Source: Eremophila alpestris peregrina
Taxonomy: Eukaryota > Chordata > Aves > Passeriformes > Alaudidae
Length of the DNA: 64,000 nucleotides
Assembly: GCA_009792885.1 (NCBI GenBank)
Contig: WMCF01000015.1
Span: forward strand, 6,002,831 to 6,066,830
Direction of reading: 5' to 3'
Of this stretch, positions 38,861-51,305 are shown in pieces (position 1 is the first letter of the stretch; each line of letters opens with the position of its first letter). The position numbers and the translations under genes are program-made. The notes under the pieces were generated by a model. The model made no database searches, was not told where the DNA came from, and worked only from the letters and a program-made list of their open reading frames with translations.

Positions 38861-41390
38861 TGTTTGAGAGGAGTGACAGAGGCACTTGGACATTTTGCTG
38901 ACAGCAGATTATTTTTGTTTTTATACAAATGTCAGGCATGACTTGCTAGCATTTAAGTGGGTTTTGTTATTTTTGAGAGGTGAAGATTTTCCATATTAAC
39001 TTTTTAAGGTGAAAGGAGACACTTATTTCCTGATGTTATGAAAAGTACTTGATCTGCTAGGATAACTCATATTTTTCTTTATACTTTACCTGTATGTGAG
39101 GATTTAGCTGTAATATGCTATTTTATGAGGATAAAGTTCCACAATCCAAAAATACAACTTGTGGCATTTATTTTAATGAATATAAAATCTTGGAGGCAAT
39201 TTAGTGTGAAAAGCAAATGAAATTCCAGCGCTCAATTTATAGTTAAGAAAAGTCTCTAAAAGAGCAGATGAAGCTGAAAAATGTGTGATCATCTGAAATA
39301 CTATTTTTTGTGATTAGCTTAGAGCTGCATCTGTATGTACTGGAGATTGCATAGTTACATTTTCATTGTGACTCCAGTCTTAAGTCTAAATTCTGGCTTG
39401 TAGGCAAAAAATGAAGAAGAAAAAGAATTATTCCTTAGTTTGAAAATACAAATGTCCCATCAGTATTTTTAGCCTTAAATACAGTGCTCAGATGTTACTG
39501 ATTGAGTTCAGTAATTAGCTTTTAATCTTTTTTATAACTTAGCCTGACACTGTGACATTTAAAATATGTGGAAGTTTGGAGATAAATAATACAGAGTGAT
39601 GTAGGATTTTAGAACAGTACTAAAATGCATTCTGATGCACTGAAGGGCATCTGTAAGTTACATTGTTTATAGATTTCTGGGTTTCTGATTGGAATCGATG
39701 TGTTTTAAAAGCTTTGGAGGTAGGGTGGAAGACAATACCTTCAGAGACTATTGGTAAGTAGATCTCAGTTGTGCAAGAAGGAGTCTTCAAAGTCTTTACA
39801 AATTCAGTAGTCCCCCCAAACAGGCAGCATGCAGGGTCAGTACTTGAGCCTGCCAGTAGGTGGGATAATCCTGGTCATTTGCACCAGCATCTGTGATTCT
39901 TCTGCTTCTGGGGGCTGAGAGGGAGGAATATCTGCATTTGTATTTCAGCTCTAGCTTGCTCTGTGACACTGGTTCTCATTATGAAATAAATCACAATATA
40001 GTAGTAATGATCCACTCTTTGTATACTTCCTTCTTTCTCTCCTTTGCTTCTGTGGTTATAGAATAAAAACCTGATATGGTCACAGTACTTATGCATGTGA
40101 TTTCAAGGACATGCTACCCATATTATTTAGAAAACGTTTGTAATGACTGCAACAAAAATTAATATAACTGCTTTGTGATGATAAGGGTGATATGGGGCAG
40201 ATTGTCTGACACAGATTCTTCTCTTGAATATCTTCAGGATATGATTTTCCTCTGCCCAACAGGCTCCACTTATGTGACCTCTGTTTGTGCCTGGGAAAGG
40301 ATATGATCCTGGTTTTGCTGGGGAAAAATAGCTGTAATACTTAAATCACCTTCCCAATGTGGTCTCCTTGCTAGAAGAAATCCTGAGAGAAGTGTTAGTC
40401 CTTGTCCCACAGCCTCTCCTTGGTGAGCAGGAGGCCTGGCTACAGTCAGGGGAAGGTTCTGGTGCTCAAGCATCTCTCTTGGGTATTCAGTATGATGACA
40501 AACAATTCTCTGTTGCAGTGAATGGGTGAGTAACAGCATGACACCTCTACATTTTAAATTTCATCATGGCATTTTTAAAAAGGAAGGAAGGTTTCGAAAT
40601 ACATATTTTTTTAGGTTTTTTTGCGGGGGGAGCTGTGATGAAAAAAGTAGCATAGATGATTGTGGGAGTCAAAGCACAGCATTACCTTAAAGACTTGTGT
40701 TAAGCTCATTTTTCACATTGATTTTTGAATGTGAATAATAAGGCATACATTGAAATACTTTCAAAGGTATATATTTTTCTAATAAAAATGCTTCATGATG
40801 TCCTGCAAAACTAAAACAACTGCATCTGGTTAAGACTTAGTTTCTGTCAAATGTTTTAGAGTGAGTGCCAGTTCACATCTAAAGCCTCTTTTCTAATGGA
40901 AGTTTGGAGACTTCTTTAAAGATGAGGGAAATAAATTGGGACTCATCTGTTCATTGACAAATGTATGCTCCAATGCATCACGTCATCTGACTTAAGTCCT
41001 TTTTTCTGCCTTACTAAAAACAAACTCATGCTATTTGTACTTAAGGCTCATACACACTGCACCCTGAATACTAAGTTGGAATGTATTTACAAATGTGAAA
41101 GAACCTGAGGTCCTTTCATGCATCAGGTTGTCATAGAAACTAATTAACTTTCATTTCTGTGTCAGGGCAAAGTAGTGTGATGCAGATGTAAATTGTAGTT
41201 CAGAAATCACCAGGATGAAACTAGAGAAAAAGAAAACATCAAAACCTTCAGAATTCCTGCAGGACATTGGGAATGCAAAACATGTGATGGGAAGTTACAG
41301 TGTTAAATGCCTCATTTCACCAGGTCTTTTTGCGTAATCTGCTTCTTCAGAAGTGCTTGGAATGTTACTAAACTGACAAAAGAGTATGGT

Positions 41391-41420
41391 TTATGTATGT
41401 ATGTATTTATGTGTATATGT
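41391..41420. repeat. (TGTA)n-type microsatellite, imperfect
   Basis: About seven TATG/TGTA units with interruptions. Confidence 0.75.
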
Positions 41421-42478
41421 GAAAATGAATGTGTCCAGGGAGCATGTGGAATAGTGCACATGGAATTGTGAAGTTCTGATCAGGAATGTTGTCTAAAATA
41501 TAAATGGCACTTACAGACTACTAACTGTCAGAAAAACTTTAAAACTTATAATGTCATCTTTACTTTCTCAAATGAATTTAGCTGATTTCCCTCCAGTTAG
41601 TTTCTCTCTTTGTGAGCTTTTACAATTTTACATGAAACGTGAATATATTAATATTTTAACTGTAAGAGGTATACTTTGACTGGCTTAAGTGGTAAAGGAA
41701 TGTGATTACAAGATGATTTATTAGAAGTCATTAAAAATGATTTATTAAGAGAAAAATGTTGTGTTACTATAGCCTTTTTTTCCTCCGTTGAAGATGGGAT
41801 TATGCTGTCATTTTGTCTTCTTCAGAAGAGGAAAGCAGCCTGCAACAAATCAGGGAAGCATTTTGCTTTGTGGGTTACTGGCATGAACGAATGTGAAAAG
41901 AGTGTCCAGCTTGCTTATACAAGAGAGATGTAGCAAGCCTCGTGCTCCATCGCAGATTCACGCTTAATAGGTCCCAGTCTCATGGGGAGAATCTGTGCAT
42001 CCATCCAGGCCAGCAGGGCTGGGCAGCAATTCCATACACACTTCCAAGAGCAGTGGCCAGCCCATGCCAGTCTCCTTCCTTTGCTGTTTGCCCAATTTTA
42101 TGTGTTACCATTGTTTGTGGGGCTGTGCTGTGAATCAGATTAGTAATTGACCCAGATTAAAATATCCTTCCTCCCTCTCTCTCTTTTCCTTTTGTCCTTC
42201 AGCCCCTTGCCCAGTTCTGAGGGCCATAGAAAGTGTAAGTTGGAGGGAAAGGATGGGCCTTTGACAACTGTAGAAGTGATGGCTTTCTTTAGATTACATT
42301 TCTTAGATGAGAAGTGGAAAAAAGAAATCTGTGGAAAAAAAGAATCTGCAGTGGAGTGGGTGCGCAATTTATGCTTTAATGAATACAAGACTTCTTGCTC
42401 TTGCATGTTCTCCCAGCTTGGAGTGTGAACTTAAAACAGAATGGATAATATTGCACTTAGGAAAGAAAAAAAGCATAA

Positions 42479-42487
42479 GGGGGGGGG
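42479..42487. repeat. Poly-G run of nine bases
   Basis: An isolated G9 homopolymer in AT-rich DNA. Confidence 0.8.
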
Positions 42488-45400
42488 ATGTGCAATTATG
42501 CAATTTTCCTTTAGTCAACTCCTTCACACAGAAAGAAAGGGGGAAATATTTTTATAAATGAGAGTCATGGCAAAGCTAAAGACAGTCACAGAACTTGATT
42601 ATCTTTGGCTAAGACAAAAAATATGTGTAAGTGAAAGGTACATGAATACCCCACCACAAAAAAGAAAGAAAAAAAGGAGTTTGGAGATTGATTATGTATT
42701 ATCTTTTTCCTGCTCACTTTATTTGTTAAATAGGATTTTTATTTCCTTCTGGCTACTCTGCAGTTTCTTGTTCTTATGAATAGCTTTGTTTCATTGTTTT
42801 GAAGTCAATGTACATTTCTTTTGAAACGTGATGTAAAATGAGCTAGAGGAGAAAGAATTTATCTGTAAAGTATGTATTTCCCTTATCTTCTTTCATTGTG
42901 TGTATATATATGTTTCTATATTCAGGAAATTCATTGGCAACTCTCCAGTTGACTTCAGCAGGATAAGACCTGGCAATATAATTAGGCATATATTATTAAA
43001 TGGAGGAGTCGATGTGCCACAGAAGAGTAATATGTCGTTTGCTGTAGATGTTGTAGAAGGGTAATATGGAAAGAGATTTAAAGGAACAGCAGGCTAGATC
43101 TGTAGAAATTTTACCAGCATGACAATCAAGTAATGGCTAATGGCAGACATTGCTTCCAATCAAAGTCTTGTTGAACTTGGTCTATTCCTGTCTCGTTCCA
43201 TAAATGAAATGACACATACCCTTGTATTCTGACCCCTAACTTCTACGTCTATGTAAATGGTTAAAAAAATTGCATAACTCTTGTGCCAAATACTAAGGGA
43301 ATCCTGAAGCCAAGCTGCTATTTACACCCCTTTTAGGAAAACTTAACCCTTAAGTCTTTCTTAGATTCAAGTCTGCAGCTGAAACGTGGAACCACCTGAG
43401 ACTACAGCTTCAGAATTTAGACTTACTTAAATACCTAAATATTCAAGAGGAGAAGACCAATTTGAATTTATTACAACAGTGAAGCTTTATCCAGTAAAGA
43501 AGCACCATAGTTTTAGACAAAATTGTACTCTTGCCTAAATCTGTCCTGTGAGGAAGGAGCATCCAGTATGGCACTATTGGTGATCCGGGGCTTGCAAAGC
43601 CATCAGACTCAGTGGAAATTAAGAGGGTGGAACAAGTTTTATCTGTAAAGAAATCTGCATAAAAGGGTAGCGTGGTGATTGGGAGGTGAGGGCAGGAATC
43701 TTCAACATCTCTGTCATGGCAGTACTGCTTGCCATAAAATCTAACCAGGCAAGGCATTGCCTACATCTCAGAGAGTGTAAGTCACATGGCCTCATGCAAA
43801 CCAAGGGACTCATCAGTAACCTTTGTTCTCCTTCCTGCTACCCAGAGCAAATTAGATAGTTATGGGCTGGCTGGATAACTCCAAGGCATCCACAGGAAAT
43901 TCACATTACTATCAAACAAAAGATTAATAAAAAAAAGTCCTTTGTAAGAACAGCTGCAAGTGAATATGGTTTGATAGTGGGCACAAGCACTCGGTGGTAT
44001 GTTGAATCTTCCCACAAGGCCATTTTACATAATTTATTAACAAGATCATTTTACTTTCTGATTTAAAAGATTTGTAACTATAAGCTCCTGTGTTTTCCCT
44101 GAACAAGTCACAATGCACACAGTAGGCAAAGTGTTAAAGGGCTAGGAAAATATTATTTCATCACTCCTGTTCCATTAGAATTCACTTGGGTGGCTGAGAA
44201 AATGGTTTATGGATTAGAGAGAGAAGAACAAGCTAAAACATTTCATACCTTCATCTCTGATAAATTCCCCAAACTCATTCTTTGCATCTGAGCCATAAAT
44301 AACAACCATGCTTTTTGCTAAAAAGAGCTTTTTTCCTGTACCAGGTCTTTTGTCTTGGAGATGAATGCTATAATAAATTTGAAGTCTTAGGGGGGGCATT
44401 GTTTGAACTATAACATTATGGTTTACAACTGTTGCTTCTATTATGAGGAGGATAAAAAGCGACTATGAAGCTTGATCTCTGTCACAGAAACAGATTAATA
44501 TTTCAGCCTTCAGCTTGGGTCAAGTGTATGATTTTTCCCAAAAGCACCTTAGCAATTAATTATTATTCTGTTTGGATTTAAAATTTTATCCTTTTAACCA
44601 TCTTTCAACCTTATCCAAATGTTATGCTTACTTTAATTCTATACTGAATTATTTTTAAGCTTAAAAATTATGCTATAGGTCAACACATGTGGGAAAGTCT
44701 TAGAGGAAAACATTTTTAGAAAAAGAATTCATCAAAAGACATTGAGGTAGTCCTTCCTTATAATTGGAAAGCATTTGTTTAAAAATTAATATCACCCTTT
44801 ATAATTTCATTTGTGTTTCTCAGAAGATAAATGCAAACAGCTCAAGTGTTTGTATTGATAAGCAAACAAAGCATGCATGTAATTATGAATTAGAATCAAT
44901 AAAATTGTACCCGTGAGCTCTAGCTTTTGGAGATTTTTGTAAAAAAATCCTTAAGAAGAAGATAACTTGAAGAAGATATCTTTTAGTTTCTACTGTGCTT
45001 CTCATGCACAATCTGAACTGCTTGAAGTTTTAGCTTTCAATAATCTGGGTTTATCACACCTAGGAAAATTAAGATCAGGGTGAAGGCCCTTCTTGACCAC
45101 CTTGCTCTCCTACTTGCATGAAGTCAGCTCTGTTGTAGTAATACAAGTCTTCTGATTAAATATACCAAGAAATGGCAGATAAATGGTTCCTCTCAGTACC
45201 AGCAGGCTTTCTGTGCCTCTTGGGTCTTGGTTATTCCTAACACCTAAACGTTTCTTTCTTTTGGCTGTCAGGTCCACATTCACTAACCATCCTGTGTTGA
45301 TCTAGTCCTAAGAGTGTGAGCTTGCAATGTATCAGTTACCTCTTGTGGGAAAAATGATAGTTTTGATGGAGCTGGGGGCATTGGGTTTTCTGGAGAAGCT

Positions 45401-48400
45401 CCCCTTAAAACTTTTCAGGTCAGTGCTGAGGAAGTTCAGGTTTTAAGAAGGTACTGAAGACAGTGGGGATGGGGGTATGCAGAGATGAAATATGCTACTT
45501 ACATACTGCAATATTTTATGCCAAGTATTTTTCAAAAGTGTAATCAATTTTAATTTCAGTTTCTAAGACACTAAATGTCATCTCTTTTCCACCTACTTGA
45601 TTGTATTGGTTGATTATGTGCAGCTCCAGGACCACTTTTCCAAACCTGAACACCCTTATTCAAGCACTCATCCTTCAAATAACTGATTGTAGATCTAAGG
45701 ACTTTTTTGTCATTCCACTTCATAGAGACCCATGTCTTCAAGTCAATTCTGTGTATTAGAGTAGTTTATTTCAAATTTTGTTCATCTGCTAGCACAAATC
45801 TGAGTTATCAACTACAATAATTTTAATATAATCAAACTTATTATTGCCTAAAGACACATAGCTAAGAGCAGAATAAAGGGTGTATGAAAAATATATGTTC
45901 ATATGAAAAGTTGTATTGATTACATATTTGAGAGATAATCCTTACTACAGAATGCAACATTTTGCATTCCTTGCTGAGGTACTTAGTCTATGCTTATATA
46001 TGGCTTCACATACCGAAGTTTCAAAAGCAGTGCAATAAGTAAAATTTGTGTTTAAGAAAAGACATTAGGTGAAGATGAAACAAAATTGGATTTTTCCCCA
46101 ACATTTTGAAAGGAATTGAAAAATTGGTGAAATTTTGTTTAAAAGTATGATTATTTTTCATTATTTTTTATTTAATAATTTGAATTCTGTTTTGTTTCTT
46201 CATATGTATGTTTGTTGTTAGACAGCTTTCTATGTTAAATCTGTCAAAATATGTACCTCTATTAGGGCTATAGAGTATGTCAATAGAAACTATTATAGTG
46301 GGAAATATAACCTATGCTGTTTTTTCTGTGTAAGTTTTAAAATTGAATTTTTTTAAGTTTCAATCATTTGGAGAAGAGTAGCCAAACTTAAAATAAGGGG
46401 CTAAGCTGTCCAGCTACATGGACTTTGTGGTTACAGTTGGAGTTTTACCCTTCACTTTCCCCTCAATTCAAGCTGGGTTGATCCATCTCTCTTGCAGCTA
46501 TTTTTCTGATCAGCTTTCTTTTCTACATGGGGAGAAAAATCCCCATTTTTTCTTTCCCTTTTACTTCCATACCTCTACTTATTGCACTGTGAAACTAAAA
46601 TAGATGTAAAATGAAATTTGATTTGTTTAGTAGTCATGCTTACAAAATCTTTTCTCCTTTTTAGATTCTCAGTATATCCTGTATTAATTTATTTATTCTT
46701 TTTCTAACAAAAACAGCATTTCAGATTTACAAAGGAAGAATGCCTGAAGATTTAAGGAATATGCTTTTTGTACTCAAGGAGTTTTAAACTGTGCAGGCAA
46801 AACTTTATCTAATGCATTTCATGACAGAATGAATATCTTTGTAAATACATTCCTGTTTAATTTTAAGTCAAACTTAGTATTGTTATTTTGAACAGATTTT
46901 AAAAGTCTTTTATGTATATCCAAGTAGATAAGAAGAAGAGAATTTTTGAATAGTAACATAAAGTTCATTCAAGGAGTTACCTGGAAATGAAGGAGCTATA
47001 TTACAATTTTTAGTTTTAAGTCATACATTATTTTTTTGTCCTAGCATAGCCTTTTCATTCAGCGATAGGAAAAAGGCAAGTCAGAACTCCTGGCTTTCTC
47101 ATTATCACATATTTTTGGAGCAAATATTCCTTTCAATTGACAAACTGTAGTGCTTTTCTCCAGTGAAAATTCTACTTTTATCAGAAAGATCAGCATTTGT
47201 TTGAAACAATGTGTCAGGAGCCAAAACCCAAAGAAACCGTTTATAATGCCCTTTTGCCTAGCCTTGACCTGATAGATGCTATTATGTTTGAATATTCATA
47301 CTTAAGATAAGGAAATTATGTTTAGGACTTTAAAGCATTCAAGATTTATTTCACGATTGATTAGCAAATGTTTAGGGAACTGTGCCTGGACTAAAATCGG
47401 GCTCTTCTTGTAAATCTTGTAAGTTACAGATGTGAAATAGTAAACTGGCCTTGATTATTTTTTTCTTTTCCATTTTAAATGCCGTATATTTCTGCATCAT
47501 ATTTCGGTATTGAAGTGGAAACCAAAAACTGAAAAATAATTTGAAGGGATAAAACAGTATACAGAATAGCTGAAGAAATAAAGACAATGACAATCTTTGG
47601 GGGAATACTTGTGGTAAATGACTTCTTTCCTTTAATTTCTGTAGTGCATCCTTACTGATTGACATCTGAATGGCAGTAATTTGGGGTAATGGGTAGCTAC
47701 TAATTGAGGGTGAGCTTCACTCCTTTGCAGAAGAACATTCTCAAGACCTTCCAGTATAACACTCAAATCCTGTATTAAGTGCATAAATTGGTATAGGATT
47801 TTATGTTAGCCTTCTCTGTACGAGTTAATTTTATCAGGTCCCCTTATGACAGGCGCTAAAGTGTGCTTGAAAGATGTCTGTATACATATGGTAATTTCTT
47901 ACTTGTGGCTCTCTTTTCTGTATTTATGCAGCGTGGTGTCTACTGGCATTATGGCCAAAGATACGTTTTCATTGTGCCGTTCTGTCAGTGTTTCAGTGAC
48001 TATTTAGTTCTAAGAGTTTTAGATGAATATGCTGTTTCATTATCCTAAGAATTGCACAGTTGCAACTGGTTATGTTGCGTAGATAACTAGGTCACAAAGA
48101 TGTCCTAGAACATTATTGGGAGATAATACTGCTTCTTTGTCATTACAGTTCTCAACCAGCTGATTTACTAAACTTAGAGATTTAAAATTTGTCTTCTTAA
48201 AACATAGTCTCTGAAATATTGTAACTGGAGTTTTCGTGGTGTGTTTTTGTTTGTTTGGGGTTTTTTTTTTGTCTTTTTTTTTTTAATCAGTTGATTGTAG
48301 TTGATGATGTATGAGGAAAAAAGATGCTAGTTTAATTCCTAATGTATTGCTGAATTTGCAGGATGACTGCACAGAGCCTACACTAGTTCCTTGTAAGGGT

Positions 48401-49364
48401 ATTTTTAGCATTAAACCCTTGGTTAGTGTTGGGACATGTGGGTGACATGAGAATGTGAGCAGGACCTAGAGGAGACTGCTCAGTGAATATTTACTCTAGG
48501 GGGTTTAAATTTTATGTGCTGACCTACTGCGCTCTGTTCTGAGATCTCAGTATTTCTAGTGTTTCTCAAAGAGGCACTGGATATCTCCTCTGTGAACAGC
48601 TGATAGAAGAAAAGCCCATTTCATTTGTGTCAGAAAGAGAAAGAATGACAAAGAATATCCCCCTCAGCCTAATGGTAGGGGGGAAGGAAAGGAGGGGAGT
48701 GGGAAAGTGCTCCAAGAGATTGAGGGCAGGAGAAAGAAGACATCTTAAAAATTTTTCTGAAAAGAGACACAAGACATAAACTTAAGAGTGTTCTTCCTGT
48801 TGTAAAAATTGTGGATAAAAAAAGCTTGTCTACTTTAAAGATAACACAAGTTAATAAAAATTTATAGAAGGGCTTTTATGACAAGCTTGGCTAAAATAGT
48901 AGGGAATAGCAATGCTGCTATGTACCCACAAAGTGAGTGTTGTTACCTTTGTCATGTCTGAACTGGAAGAGGTTTGGGGTTCTGAAAGAAGTGCTGCAAA
49001 AAATATCCTGTTACATTTCACTGCCTGTCTTGGGATATAATAAAGGTGTTGGCATCTTCCCATATAAATATCCAGTACAAATACTGAGTTTGAGATTAGG
49101 GGGAAAAAAGTACAGCAAAGTGGGGATGTTTTGAGACTTCATGAGTTTCCTTTTTTAAAAGAGTAGCAGTTGTATTAAGAGAGCGTTAAGTCAATCAAAG
49201 TAGCAAGCTGGTCTTGAAAGATGTCTGGGATGCTAAATTTTAATGTCGCTTGTGGACATTTAACGTCCCTCATCTTGATCCAGTGAGTACCTGAACCAAG
49301 CCCAGTAATTGGTAAGAACTGACGTTTTGACGATTGAAGAATACTTGGTAAGAGGAAAAAGTTC

Positions 49365-49640
49365 AAGTGAATAATAATAAAAAAGGCCCTTCTTGCGAAT
49401 CTGCCCGGGAACCCTTTTTTTTAAGCGTTATTAGCAGACAGGCCTGTGTCCTTTCCTTTGATGACGGTAACAAGTTCTATGACATTGCCACTTTGAGTTC
49501 TTGCTTCATTAGATTGGGTGACTGTTTATTTGAAATTGTAATGAAATATTTACTTTATAGAGCTATAAGGATTAGCGGCGATAATTGAGTGAGGCTGATC
49601 CGGAGCTTTCAGTGTAATAGGGCCCCCTTGTTTGAATACA
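49365..49640. promoter_or_regulatory. Candidate highly conserved element left of the CpG island
   Basis: A balanced, repeat-free block running directly into the CpG island. It includes 'cttcattagattgggtgac', ATTGTAATGAAAT, 'aaggattagcggcgataat' and 'cagtgtaatagggccccc'. GGATTA and TAATTG-like homeodomain cores are present. Adjacency to an island and the absence of repeats or degenerate sequence suggest strong constraint. Overlapping frames read no recognisable protein. Confidence 0.5.
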
Positions 49641-50125
49641 GAGCGCGGGGAGAATGGAGGGGCGAGGGAGCGCGTTTCTGCCTGTCACTTTCCCTCTACA
49701 TGTTGCTTTTTCTCCCGGAGATAAGTGGGCCTAATGCTGAACAAATACGGGAAATCGGGAGCCACTGAGAATCATTCGCCTCTCGCTTTCCCATGGCAGC
49801 GTGATAGACGCCCGCTCAAAAGAGCCCCCCTCCTCTCGGGCCGGCGACGGGCCTGTCACCGCCAGCAAATCCAATGGCGGAGCGGCCGGGCCGGCGGGGC
49901 CGGGGCGAGGCGGAGGGCGCGGGCGGAGGCGGGAGCCGGGCCGGGCCGGCCGGGGGGGGCGGCGGGCACCTGGAGCCGGGATAGGCCGCGCCGTGCCGCC
50001 GCATTGTGCCGGGGAGACGCGCCGCCATTTGCAGAGATAATGGGAGAAATTAATGCAAATGAGTGAATGGAACGAACCGCATTTTCATGCAGATCGGAGG
50101 GGCTCGCGCGGGCTGCTTGATAACA
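49640..50125. promoter_or_regulatory. CpG island with CCAAT, YY1-like and octamer sites
   Basis: This is the only long GC-rich, CpG-dense interval in the window, densest at 49800-50035. CCAATGGCGG at 49871-49880 overlaps a CCAAT box with a YY1-like ATGGCGG core. GCCGCCATTT at 50021-50030 is the same kind of core in inverse orientation. The octamer ATGCAAAT lies at 50053-50060. There is no TATA box in the densest part. In vertebrates such islands usually mark promoters, sometimes of non-coding RNA, or developmental regulatory elements bound by Polycomb proteins. Neither strand shows an obvious coding first exon. A short ATG frame at 49874 ends at a stop after 35 low-complexity codons. Confidence 0.7.
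49921..49959 (+). other. G-quadruplex-forming motif
   Basis: Four GGG runs at 49921, 49931, 49938 and 49943 are separated by loops of 7, 4 and 2 bases and followed by a G8 run at 49952-49959. This fits the standard G3N1-7 pattern on the + strand, inside the CpG island. Confidence 0.65.
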
Positions 50126-50267
50126 AGTCGCAGGGAGAAAAGGCCGACATTGTGAGGACTCATTTTTTCCCCATTTCTTCTCACTAGTGCCTCATAAGGG
50201 CCCTTTGTTCTCTAAGTAACTCTTTCTAAACTATTGACATTGCTCATTTATGTGAATTTCAGATTTT

Positions 50268-50302
50268 CCCCCCCCCTATCTTGGCCCCCCTCCCACCCCC
50301 CC
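50268..50302 (-). other. C-rich tracts; possible quadruplex on the minus strand
   Basis: C runs of 9, 6, 3 and 7 bases lie at 50268-50276, 50285-50290, 50292-50294 and 50296-50302. On the minus strand they are G runs able to form a quadruplex if the long runs are split. Another C8 run lies at 50531. Confidence 0.5.
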
Positions 50303-50640
50303 GAGCAGCCTTGGGTGATCTGGGAAAGCGTTAATTGCGGGAGGACAATGACCGCGCTGCAACGGGAACTGCCATCATTAAGTGCAATGTTGCAGTTGTC
50401 CGTGCCTCATTATAACGTGCAGACAAGGCAATAAAATGCGTGTTTCACAAACAAATCTTTTAACGAGTGGAGTTCAAGAGCCTCCAGCTGTCCAGATTTA
50501 CACCTTTTTTCCTTTTATTTTTCCATACTTCCCCCCCCAATCGTTACTGCAAATAAATTTTATACCATTTTAGAAGATGCATTTCTACAGCCACAAACTT
50601 CCTGTGTTCAGAAATAACTTTTCGCTGCTTTTTCATTAAC

Positions 50641-50656
50641 AAAAAAAAAAAAAAAA
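50641..50656. repeat. Poly-A tract of 16 bases
   Basis: An uninterrupted A run at the right edge of the enhancer-like block. Confidence 0.85.
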
Positions 50657-51204
50657 GAAGTAAAAATGTGTGTGCTCTTTAAAGTTTCATAAAGAAACTT
50701 AAGTTGCTCCAAAGAAAAAGGAACTCTGTTCAGTCTTTTCCACAGACACATCCCGTAGCTTTGCGCTTCCTTTGGGGAATTTTGGGGTAGGTTAGATTTT
50801 AAAATTTGCAGCAGTAATATTTGTATTTTTCTTAGGCAAGTGCAGCTTTAAAGATGGAAAACGCTACTGCGACTTCATGCGCTTGTTTATTTTTGAAGTC
50901 TTAAAAAAAAAAATCAGGAGGAAGAGTAGCTAAATAATCAGATGTAAAGGTCATCCAGTATAAGTACAGCTGGGAACCGGTGAACTGTCGGACCCAAGAG
51001 TAAAGCAGCCAGAAAGAAGAAAAAAATAAAAAGGTAACAGATTCAGCATTGTCCAAAAGTTCCAGACCAGTGATTAATGTGTGAGATAATGGACTTGGGA
51101 AATGAGTAAACACTCCCGTGCTCCCTGCTTTGTGCTTGAATGACTTGATGACAAGGGCAGAGCAAGGTGAGAATTTAAACAGGACTACAGGAAAAGAGAC
51201 AAAG

Positions 51205-51305
51205 CCCTGCGACAGCAGCCCGGGCGGAGCGGGGGGGTCACTGGGTGCCTCGGCCCCGCCAGGAGCGCACGGAGCCCCGGGACAGTCCCCACAACTCGGT
51301 CATTC
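51205..51305. other. Small GC-rich, CpG-containing patch
   Basis: About 100 bases rich in G and C with several CpGs, 1.1 kb right of the main island. A strong donor-like CAAG|GTGAGA lies just upstream at 51167, as might end a non-coding first exon on the + strand. It is too short to be called an island on its own. Confidence 0.4.

Larger units (their letters stand above)
38861..49360. other. Long AT-rich non-coding stretch
   Basis: About 10.5 kb with no recognised gene or transposon. It contains a TGTA-type microsatellite near 41391 and a G9 run at 42479. A possible 32-base exon lies at 42203-42234, with a strong pyrimidine tract, CAG and a GTAAGT donor. Frames of 60-104 codons on both strands (for example 40270-40539 and 43443-43757, minus strand) show no recognisable protein. 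Confidence 0.45.
50126..50700. promoter_or_regulatory. Candidate highly conserved element right of the CpG island
   Basis: A non-repetitive block with 'gcgttaattgcgggaggac', 'catcattaagtgcaatg', 'cctcattataacgtgcag' and 'caataaaatgcgtg': homeodomain and caudal/HOX-like cores with scattered CpGs. It continues the balanced texture seen left of the island, so the island is embedded in about 1.3 kb of enhancer-like DNA. C-rich tracts interrupt it. Confidence 0.48.

Noticed and set aside
40270..40539. 89-codon minus-strand frame of balanced composition
   Set aside because: No acceptor or donor that I can support and no recognisable protein.
43443..43757. 104-codon minus-strand frame
   Set aside because: No splice context or recognisable family. 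Another minus-strand frame overlaps it, as expected for chance.
49725..50066. Overlapping open frames of 70-113 codons across the CpG island on both strands
   Set aside because: Stop codons are rare in GC-rich DNA, so long frames appear in any reading. The peptides are Arg/Gly/Ala/Pro low complexity and no start or donor supports a coding exon.
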